Shown here in pieces: positions 33,209 to 40,992 of a DNA stretch of 40,992 bases. Every line of letters begins with the position of its first letter. The stretch's first letter is position 1. The DNA comes from Gamarada debralockiae (lineage: Eukaryota > Ascomycota > Leotiomycetes > Helotiales > Hyphodiscaceae): assembly GCA_002803225.1 (NCBI GenBank), contig NXFV01000984.1, forward strand, positions 1-40,992. The letters run 5' to 3'. The position numbers were made by a program, and so were the translations under genes. Under the pieces are notes generated by a model, which had not been told where the DNA came from, searched no databases, and saw nothing but the letters and a program-made list of their open reading frames with translations.

Positions 33209-35073
33209 ATGAACGAAGCTCTCAGTATCGTACAAGGCCATGATGGTACTCTACAGGATGTTTACGGGCGTCCTATGGTCATGATATACGATTCTGACCT
33301 AAATCGCGCTTTAACGCGTAAGCCCAGTTAGTCCAATCCCCAGTCTTGTCATTGCCGGGCTTTCTTTAATCCTTAATAGAGAGGAATGTCTCGAATGTCC
33401 CACAAGATGACTCCAAAACGCTGGTATTCATCAATACAGCCCAGTCAAAGCCAAAAGATGATGCGGCAAGAAAACTCATCAGGACTCACGTGATGAAGAA
33501 CTTTTACCGGGAAAAGAGGCAGTCGATTCGCAAGTCACAGTCCAAAAAGCCGTCCCATGTAGGGGTACTGCATGAGGAAGCTGTTGAAGCTAGCTTCGAA
33601 AGGACCTATAACCCCTTTTGGTCTACTGCATTCCTTCGACAGCCCAGCGGAAGCCTCGACCCATTTGCCTCGTATCCTGTTCCGATGCGGCCCCATATGT
33701 ACAGGCTCATCCATCACTGTTAGTGAAACTCATATTCCCGATGAAAAAGCATCTACGGTAGTGTATCTCAGATCCCTGCTGACTCTCAATATTGCAGACC
33801 TCTCAGTTGTCGTCCAAAATATATGTCCGAAAGAGATTTGCTGGAAGTATGGCCTTGGCCAACAAGGCCTCTTTACATTAGCGTTGGCAAACCCTGCATT
33901 ATTTCACATGATTATGTACATTTCAGCAATCTACATGGATGTTTACTCTGGTAGACCTGAGTCAAAGGAGAGCCAACTCCACAAGCTCGAGGCAATTCAG
34001 TGCCTCAATGACGATATGAAAGACTCTTCAGGGATTTCTGATGCTAGTATTGCATCCGTGGCATACCTTGCGAAGATCGAGGTAATTCATTCCATCTCGT
34101 GTTGTTACAATCTGACATTTCCAGTTCACACTCGGAAACCACGACATGTGGGCCATCCACCGAAACGGCATGATAAAAATGATAGAACTCAGAGGTGGTA
34201 TCCAAGCGCTCAATTTGTTACTGCAAGGAAAAGTGCTGACGTATGTATCTCATTTCAAGTATATATCGGTTTATTGATATTTATGTTAGGACCGATCTCG
34301 TCGGCTGTGTTGAAACCGATTCACCTCCCTACTTTCCTCTCATCGAATTTTCTGATATCGTCTTTGATGGCAGAGTAAAAATACCAGTTGGGGAGCTCTC
34401 CATTGGGTTTCGAAATATTGTCTCAATATTTTCGTTAGACCCAAATCTTGTCGAGATCCTCAACGACGCGCAGACTCTCACTGTTCTCCTGACCAAAACC
34501 GAGGAGGAAATTTTGCCTTCACACCAACGAGACATTGCCACCGAACTACGCTACCGACTCTTGACATGTCGAGCTGCTGACAGCGATTTCTCCGAAGCGG
34601 CCTTGATAGGGGAACTATGTCGTCTCAGCGTGTTCCTCCATCTGAAGACCATCATCTGGGCATTTCCGTCGCGTGGCAGAACCTACCAAACGATCATCGG
34701 AAAGCTCAAGACAGTAATTGAGACCTCGGAGCTTCTTCTTGACTCGACACCAGCGTTCCATTTATGGATACTTTTTGTGGGTGCTGTTGCTAGCCATGAC
34801 TATTTAGATCATCCGTGGTTCGTTTCGAAGATAACCAACGTCGCTTCTACCTTGCACCTCAGGAATTGGGACGATGTGAAGTTAATTTTGAGGAAGTTCT
34901 GGTGGGTAGAGAGCGTTTATGAATGCCCCTGCTCTGCGATTTGGGACCAAGCTCTTTTGTCGAGAACTGGGGTGTCCGCGGATCATTGTGAGACAAGGCC
35001 AGCAAGCTCTGGGCTTCTTAATGCTATGAATCAGAAAGCTAGCGGTGGTAGTACGACTCTTTTCTATCCTTAG
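33209..35073 (+). CDS. Fungal TF-like protein lacking a zinc cluster
   Basis: Member of the fungal_trans_2-like (DUF3468) group whose N-terminus replaces the Zn2Cys6 cluster with a short segment of the form LVFINTAQ followed by IRTHVMKNFYREKRQ. Exons 33209-33317, 33380-33718, 33762-34081, 34125-34240 and 34290-35073 total 1668 nt, or 555 aa, with no stop. Introns are 62, 43, 43 and 49 nt. The motif GSLDPFASYPV and the later segment LGNHDMWAIHRNGMIKMIEL with RGGIQAL are typical of the group, which is common in ascomycetes and whose function is mostly unknown. Without the intron at 33719-33761 the gene would look frameshifted. It faces a gene graveyard downstream and an SDR pseudogene upstream. 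Confidence 0.85.
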
Positions 35074-35079
35074 TGCGAA

Positions 35080-35395
35080 TTATTCAATCAGAATTATCCA
35101 TTCAACGAAAATTGTTTCCTGGCCAAATATCGCAAGACTAACCGTGAACGTCCAACCATACCCCGCAGCGTTGATGAACGGCTGTACCGAGTACGAGAAT
35201 GCGAAGTTGATCAGCGAGCTACACATGGCAAGGATCACCACCATCTCGCCCGAAACACCATTCCATGGCGTACACCGTTGCAATGGACCAAGCAGTGACT
35301 TGGTGCGCAATCATGCAGCCAACTCCGAACGCAACCTTGATCCAGTGAGCACCGCTAATCTACCGTTCATACTCGAAGACTGACAAGTCTTGCAT
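35080..35395 (-). pseudogene. MFS transporter C-terminal fragment
   Basis: Read on the minus strand, two frames join into a stretch typical of the last helices of a drug-transporter-like MFS protein. The pieces are FGVGCMIAHQVTAWSIATVY and then, after a frame change near 35270, SGEMVVILAMCSSLINFAFS followed by YSVQPFINAAGYGWTFTV. The rest of a roughly 500-aa transporter is missing. No start is present and the reading ends in unrelated sequence. This is a truncated, frameshifted relic. Confidence 0.72.
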
Positions 35396-35559
35396 CAGCA
35401 GTGCCCTCACAACCCCAACTGCACCGACATCAACAAGCGATCCACCTCTCTCATCCGGAAACGCGGGAGACCTCCACAAGAGACTACGTGCAACTAGAGG
35501 CACGTTATCGAGAGACTGTAGGTTAAATCTAAGGTGGAATACAGGCTAAGGCAGGCATC

Positions 35560-35730
35560 ATCGCTTGGCCAGCAGGGCAAGTACACAGAGGCCGAGGCCG
35601 TGAACCGGCAGACACTGTAGCTCGGGGAGGCGGTGCTCGGGAAGGAGCACCAGATACGCTCATGAGTGTGAATAACCTCGCAATATCGTTCCACCAACAT
35701 GGCAAGCACTCAGAAGCCTCAGGCCATGCA
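35560..35730 (+). pseudogene. TPR relic, kinesin-light-chain type
   Basis: Short remnant of the tetratricopeptide repeats found in fungal NB-ARC/TPR proteins. It reads GQQGKYTEAEAVNRQTL, a TAG stop at 35618-35620, then LGEAVLGKEHQ. After a one-base shift near 35650 it continues TLMSVNNLAISFHQHGKHSE. The spacing and wording match the roughly 42-residue repeat of that family. Flanking repeats are not visible. Confidence 0.7.
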
Positions 35731-36849
35731 TCAAAGGGCAGATTTAAAGTCACAACCGCGGGATCGACTCAATACCGCGGTAGTACAGATATAGAAAGTA
35801 TTGACAGCCGAGAATGTGAATAAAGGATAGAAGTTCATTTTACTCTGGGCCTCACAAATCTCCTTTAACCACGTAGGCAGTGATAGCGAGATATAATCGA
35901 TTGTTCCCCTCACGCCTCACTAGATTATCTCGGCTCCTCCTCCTCTGCCCTAATACATGACTCCCAGTGTGGCCGGCTCGTTCCTAGTGAAGCGTCGCAG
36001 ATCAGACCACAAACATAATACGGAGAAGACAAAAAAGCAGCCAAGGGCAAGTGATCGTCGACTTTCCCATGCTAGCCACGCCGTTTAGCTAGAGGATATA
36101 CCGCTCATTTTGTCTATTAGCCTAGTTGTATATCTCGTGAAGGAGATTAACGTATGTATTAGGGAGGCAAGCGGACTTGTGTTGCTTGGAATACGAATTG
36201 AACGATGTGTCGTCGGCGTAAAGTAAACGACTGAGTGGTTATTTAGTCTTAGAGTTCCGCTTAGTATCCGCTTCTTCCTTTCCTTTGGCGTGGTCGTTGC
36301 GTATGCGAAATAGTGGGGCTGGAGCTCAGGCCTGGCCTAAACGAGACCATAAAGCTGCCTTGCAATTCAGCCTTTCTTCTGAACTTGGACTTCAAGGGTG
36401 GGCTTGCAGATTGATAAGATCTCAACCTCGGCGGTGAGCGTTCTTCCATCATGCGCATGCGCGTTGAGCAAAAATGAGCCTGGAAAAGTTGTGACTGGCG
36501 TACTAACTGAAAAGTTCTGAGGCTGAAGCATAATAATGCACGACTTTCTGGCCCTAATTTAAAGAGCGAATTTTCTGTGTACGAAATCGCGGCGAGGCCC
36601 CACCAAAATGCTCAAGGTCCGCGAACAGGCGCACTACCGTATCGCAACCCCCTGTTGCCAAGACGCGCAGCCCATAAAACAGGGCATTGCTCCACCGGAT
36701 ACGAAGTACTGTATAGGCAGAACAATTCACTTCCTCAACTTCTCTCACTCTTTTTAAAATCGCTGCAAGGGAGTAGCGACGACATGAAAGACCTTGGGCC
36801 CTACTTGTAGGGCCGTTGACGTTTTCGCGACGTTTTTACTGCTGTACAC
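35731..36849. other. Gene-poor region
   Basis: No gene recognised. It probably holds further unreadable relic DNA followed by the promoter of the membrane protein gene. The plus ORF at 36577-36810 ends just before that gene and shows no motif. Confidence 0.45.
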
Positions 36850-38782
36850 ATGAAGCTCGCTGGCAGTTCACGATGGGCGCCACATGTGGCAGTGACCGCG
36901 CTGGTGGCGGCGACATTTTGCTCGCGGGTCGCGAGAGCTGGTACGTTTCTTTCCTTTTGATGTTAATATGTCTGATAAAGTTCGACTGATAATTCATGTA
37001 GTTGACGTGAACTGTACCTTTGCTTGCGGCTCGTATTTATACAACTACCGATACAACTACATCTGCCCCGATATCATCCTTACCTCACAAGCCGACGCGG
37101 ACGCCTGGGGAACATGCGGGAATATCTCTGGAAACGTGATTATTCAGAGTAACAGCCTCACAAACATTACCTTGGCAGGCTTTCAAAGGATACAGGATGG
37201 AAATCTCGTTGCAGCAAATAGCAGTGAACTGTCTGCAATATCGGCACCTTCTTTGACAGTTATCGAGGGCAATTTGACGCTCTCAAATCTTCCACTTCTG
37301 GCGGACATCGAATTCCCCCTCCTAGAATGGGTAGGAGATGGTATGTTATGGGATTCATTACCACTGCTAACGCACGCCACAATTGGAAATGGGATCTTGA
37401 CTGAGGACTCCGACAACGCCGGATATGCATATAATCCGTATGGATCTTTGTCCCTTGTCAACACAAGCTGTATGAGAAATGACCTTTCATTTGAATTTCT
37501 TCATAAACACTTCTTCTGATTCGCATTGATCCCTTTCTCCATACATGTACTTGACCAATGCTCGGGTTACCTATGCTCAGACTAGTCAGGCAGGTTTCAT
37601 TGGGTACTGACTCCACATTCTTACAGTGCATGATATCGACTTCTATTCACAAATGACAAATCCGGAGCTCATTGAACTCAAAGACAATCCCTATCTGAAC
37701 AACCTCAACTTTACCAGACTTGCAGATTGCGAGTCCTTCGACATTGCGCGCAACGGTCCTGCAGTAGCACTTCGGGTGTCAAATCTGCAAAGCTGCGGCA
37801 ATATTTCGATCAGCAACGTTGGCACTATCGACATATCATCACTCACTTACATTTCAGATGGGAGTCTTGCGCTTTCTTCTAATTCATTCACCACGTTCTC
37901 TGCCCCAAATCTCATCCACATAGACGGTTCTGTCTACATCACGGACAATGCCATGCTGAACACCTTAAACCTTCACTCTCTTAACGAAGTTGGCTTCGAG
38001 CGTGGAGATTTTGTGGTCACGAACAATCCATTACTGCAGTCGCTCGTGCTACCTAAGCTCTGGGATGTGGCTGGAGGTATGAATCTGACGGGTAATTTCT
38101 CAACGTAAGCATCTAATATGACCCCAAAATTCTTTCTCTAGAACCCCATTTAACACCCTCCAGCGTGTCTTTGCCGTTCATAGATGGCAATCCCCAACCT
38201 TTTCTCCTCAACAGCACCAATTCCCATCTCAATTGTACTTTTTTTGACAAATTGAACTACGATTGGCTTGTCTCCAAAGCTGGGGAGAAGAATAAGACGC
38301 TACCAAGCTCCTACTTCTATTTTTGTGGTGCCTACGAGCCAGGATCTACCAAAGATACTGCGACACACTTTATTCGACCTAAAAAGCCCTTATCCAAAAC
38401 AGCAGAAGTCCTGGTTATCATAGCCGCAATTGTGCTAGGTCTTTTAATCATCATGGGGGCGATGAGGTGGTATAGAAGGAAGCATCCTAAGCCGCAGATG
38501 ACGGAAGCTGGTGAGGCGGTAGATTTGGAGGTTGTGAGTGGAGGCGTGGTACGAGCTGAAGACGAAGATGACGACCATCCGCCGAAATATGTGAGGGTCG
38601 GAATGCCTGGTGAAGTGCCGCCAGGTTATGACGAGAGTTTAAACAGTAACACTGGTAGGGAGGTGAATGCACAGGGTGCCCTTCCACCGCTGCCGCCGAC
38701 GACGACAACGAATAATGCTGTGGCTCCGGCATCAATGAAGAGGGGATTTTGGAGATTAATTTGGTCGGGTACTCATGGATAA
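36850..38782 (+). CDS. Receptor-L/Ecm33-like single-pass membrane protein
   Basis: Predicted type I plasma-membrane protein. Exons 36850-36940, 37002-37469, 37627-38104 and 38164-38782 total 1656 nt, or 551 aa. Exon 1 encodes the signal peptide (ALVAATFCSRVARA). The ectodomain is Asn- and Ser-rich with many N-x-S/T sites. It repeats the Ecm33/receptor-L pattern, for example GNISGNVIIQSNSLTNITL, GNLTLSNLPLLADIEFPLL, SCGNISISNVGTIDISSL and DGSVYITDNAMLNTLNL. A transmembrane helix (VLVIIAAIVLGLLIIMGAM, about 428-446) is followed by a basic stop-transfer sequence and a roughly 105-residue cytoplasmic tail rich in acidic residues and Pro. Yeast Ecm33 is GPI-anchored, so the cytoplasmic tail here differs and suggests a sensor or scaffold; no kinase domain is present. 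Confidence 0.9.
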
Positions 38783-39093
38783 TCTGATCTACTGTGGAAG
38801 AATACTCCATCGTTTTGGCCAACCCTCCTCCGTCCAATCTTTCATCACGTGATGACTTTCTATTCGTTTCGGATTTCCTTCACTTCTCATTCTCTCCTCG
38901 GCTTTTGATATCCTTTGATCGAGAGCTATTTGAAGTATTAATTCACATGGTGGTTGGTACGAACAGGCGCTTCCTGGGCCTATCTCTTTTCCTGAGTGGG
39001 TCATATTTAAAAGCTCTCGATAGCGATGAACATCCCAAGTCCGGCATAACAGTTTGCTATCGTTTCCTTTTAGAACTCTCATCTATGTATATC
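38783..39093. other. Convergent intergenic region
   Basis: Short region between two 3' ends. An ATCACGTGAT palindrome lies near 38845-38854. No gene was seen; the antisense ORFs are chance. Confidence 0.45.
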
Positions 39094-39997
39094 TCATGAT
39101 CCCAGGCCTCTCGTCTTTTCAATGAGCCTGCTCAAGCTCTCTGAAGGCGGCAAGTGCTTCAGATTCCCAAACGGCAGCTTCTCCGTTCCCGGGTCCTCCG
39201 GCAACTCCACATTCCAAAACCTCTTCAATACATCCTTAATAACCTCATAACAAGCTCCAATTCGCACCACTTCTAATTCCCCTTTGCTGAAATCGATCAT
39301 AGTTGATCCGCGTCCATAGATCCAGTATTTCGCCAGCCCATAGTCGAGCTCGATATCTGCGATTTCCCGAATTTCTTTGGGGACAGATTCAATGCTGAAT
39401 TTGTTACCTGAAAAAAGCTGGGTTAAGGGTGTTTGTAGAATTGGAAAACATGTACGAACCAGTCCCAGAAGGATTGGCCGAACTCCCCTGCAACACAAGC
39501 CCTTCGGCCTCACAAAGTCTAGTGACCTCCTCACTCACACTCCCCGTCCCCATCATCAACACAATTGTTCCATCAGCCGTACTAGCTTCCAGACCTTCCT
39601 CACTCAACGTCTTGATAACTCTATGCTCAGGCCGATATTTCGCTACAACTGCTAAAGGGGCCTTCAACTCCTGTGTGAGCAGCCGAACCATTTCAGCTCG
39701 CTCAGGTAGCAGGATATGCAACTCTTTGTGTAGAGAGTAGGATCCCATCATGGGATGCCGTTTTTGGGCCGCGCGTTGTTTGGTCACAAAGATCTTTCCG
39801 AGAGCTGATGGGTTTGTCGACATGAGAGCGTATCCTAGATCGGTGGGGCAGAGCGCTATGCCGCCACTTTTGAGGACTTTGAATATGCGCTGGGCGTCGG
39901 AGCGGGGATTGGGAACTGTCGCTGCCATGACTTCGTTGATTTTGGGAATTGAATTGCGAACAAATAGAGGGAATTCTGTCCTCTTTATACTTTGCAT
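39094..39997 (-). CDS. YrdC/Sua5-domain protein
   Basis: Putative L-threonylcarbamoyladenylate synthase-like protein, which in its characterised relatives makes the precursor for t6A modification of tRNA. Exons on the minus strand are 39997-39460 and 39407-39094: 852 nt, or 283 aa. YrdC motifs are present: GGIALCPTDLGYAL (the PTD loop), TKQRAAQKR (KxR region) and LQGSSANPSGTG (S-x-N). A 52-nt intron falls directly after the last. The protein has the YrdC domain but not the extra C-terminal Sua5 domain of eukaryotic Sua5, which is about 420 aa. It may therefore be a second, divergent fungal paralogue rather than the essential enzyme. The ATG at 39997 is the first in frame; no upstream exon was evident. 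Confidence 0.85.
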
Positions 39998-40190
39998 CAC
40001 AGCTGTCCCACGAGCTGCTGCCACCCCTGGTGTGGTGTTGGCATGTCCGTAGCGTTGCAGCCATGTGGGGACGTCATTGGCTTACGTGAGCCCCGCAATT
40101 CGTGAAGGACAGGGAATCTCGTAAAAACTGGGCAATGAGTGGAAGAAACGAACATAGTTCAAGATGCTAAGATGGCAAAATTCCACAACG

Positions 40191-40616
40191 TCAATTGACT
40201 TCGTTAGTCTTTGGGTTTGTCCAGATAATGGCCGTAGTCAAGTGTGTCGTTGACGACTCACAACTCTCTCTGTAAAACTTAGTCTTCTCGGGAAAGACCC
40301 CTCTGTCCTCAGCATGAATGCGAGTAGAATACCAATCTTCAGAATTGATATCAGCTCCAATATTCCGCACCTCCTCAGTGTCTTCAAGGATATCGCCAAA
40401 GTCAGTCTCCTTCACGGTGATCTGCTCCTCACATCCCAACTTGACAATCGGCCCTTTGAAGGGGAGAGTTATTTGCGAGCAGCCCATATAACCTTCCATT
40501 GATAACCTCTCCAAAGCTCGTCCCCATCGATTAGCCAAATCAGTTGAGGCTGTCAAACGACTAAAATTTAAGATTTCGTGCCATGAATAATGATGATCGT
40601 CCACTAAAACCGGCAT
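40191..40616 (-). CDS. Hypothetical protein, 141 aa
   Basis: ATG-initiated open frame on the minus strand. The first part (MPVLVDDHHYSWHEILNF, then LANRWGRALERLSMEGY) looks like folded protein; the rest is acidic. No family recognised. Near the 3' end a GTGAGTC and a downstream CTAAC-GAAG arrangement could be an intron, so the C-terminus as written (ending KTNEVN) may be intronic. It lies between the YrdC gene and the dispersed repeat, and may be a fragment. Confidence 0.4.
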   Translation of the reverse strand: MPVLVDDHHYSWHEILNFSRLTASTDLANRWGRALERLSMEGYMGCSQITLPFKGPIVKLGCEEQITVKETDFGDILEDTEEVRNIGADINSEDWYSTRIHAEDRGVFPEKTKFYRESCESSTTHLTTAIIWTNPKTNEVN

Positions 40617-40668
40617 GCCGAAGCTAAGTAACGTTAACTCAGGGGAAATGGAATCGCCCGTGCCCCGC

Positions 40669-40835
40669 CATTATGTTAGTTGGAACTGCCTAATTAGGTA
40701 TAGCCTGTATTTCACCCTCTTTTGTGATATAAGAGAGCTCTTCCTCTCCTTGTATTTTCAGCTCCTTAGATATCAGCTAGGTCTAGAAATGCCACTATAT
40801 TTCGCCCCCCAAAATACAGCTCAACTGACACATTA
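40669..40835 (-). repeat. Dispersed repeat, copy 2 (inverted)
   Basis: Near-identical reverse complement of 24894-25058. It reads AGCCTGTATTT, CCTCTTTTGTGATATAAGAG, CTAGAAATGCCACTATATTT and CAAAATACAGCTCAACTGAC. Differences are scattered substitutions and one-base indels. The two copies bracket 15.6 kb that includes the C2H2-like gene and the relics to its right. Confidence 0.85.
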
Positions 40836-40965
40836 CTTCTGCTGGTCTTGTACATAATTTAAATAACTATATATAGCAAAAACTCTAAGCTAGAAACTTA
40901 AATAATACTATTAGTCTAATTGATGCTTTGTTGAGGTAGGTGCGAAGAAGAAATAGAAGAGGTTT

Positions 40966-40991
40966 GGGGGGGGGGGGGGGGGGGGGGGGGG
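40966..40991. other. Poly-G run of 26 bases
   Basis: Uninterrupted G tract at the very end of the window, followed by one T. Either a true homopolymer at which assembly stopped or a sequencing or assembly artefact. Confidence 0.8.
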
Positions 40992-40992
40992 T

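Noticed and set aside
33719..33761. Frameshift in the zinc-cluster-less regulator gene
   Set aside because: A 43-nt GTTAGT...TAG intron restores the frame and the family-like HHLYLRSLL sequence.
1..40992. tRNA genes, CRISPR arrays, bacterial operons or phage genes
   Set aside because: I saw no tRNA B-box-like GGTTCGAATCC, no regularly spaced short repeats and no bacterial features; gene structure is eukaryotic throughout. A tRNAscan run would settle the tRNA point.
1..40992. Secondary-metabolite backbone gene (PKS, NRPS, terpene synthase)
   Set aside because: None of the readable genes belongs to these classes, so the P450 and regulators are not called part of a biosynthetic cluster.

Overview
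The window looks like nuclear DNA of a filamentous ascomycete (Pezizomycotina; Leotiomycetes is my guess, not shown). The reasons are short GT-AG introns of about 40-220 nt with CTAAC/CTGAC-like branch sites, several fungal-specific transcription factors, a heterokaryon-incompatibility (HET) relic, a fungal P450 and decayed gene copies. Exon models were joined by hand. Most main genes give totals divisible by three with no internal stop, which supports those models. The right edge is a run of 26 G and may be a contig end.

Left third (1-16.4 kb): a Zn2Cys6 regulator, a HET pseudogene, then a dense set of redox and detoxification genes. These are a microsomal cytochrome P450 (-), a divergent phi-like glutathione S-transferase (+), a calcineurin-like metallophosphoesterase (+), a glutathionyl-hydroquinone reductase (-), a WrbA-type NAD(P)H:quinone reductase (-), a small SDR-like oxidoreductase (+) and a second Zn2Cys6 regulator with a fungal_trans middle region (+). 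As a unit they could oxidise an aromatic compound, reduce the quinone formed, and conjugate and de-conjugate glutathione. This is the most interesting functional hypothesis in the window.

Middle (17.6-29.2 kb): a six-finger C2H2 protein (-) and a CorA-type divalent cation transporter with a GMN motif (-). Then comes a gene-poor tract holding a degenerate ~180-bp tandem repeat, a decayed pepsin-like aspartic protease, a dispersed repeat, and a foldback element built on a GAGTT pentamer. A long fungal-specific protein with C2H2-like fingers follows (-, 5' end unresolved).

Right third (29.2-41 kb): a small hypothetical gene, an SDR pseudogene broken by indels, a fungal transcription-factor-like protein without a zinc cluster, and relics of an MFS transporter and of a kinesin-light-chain-type TPR protein. 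Next are a single-pass membrane protein with Ecm33/receptor-L-like repeats, a YrdC/Sua5-domain protein and a hypothetical ORF. The window closes with a second, inverted copy of the dispersed repeat about 15.7 kb from the first.
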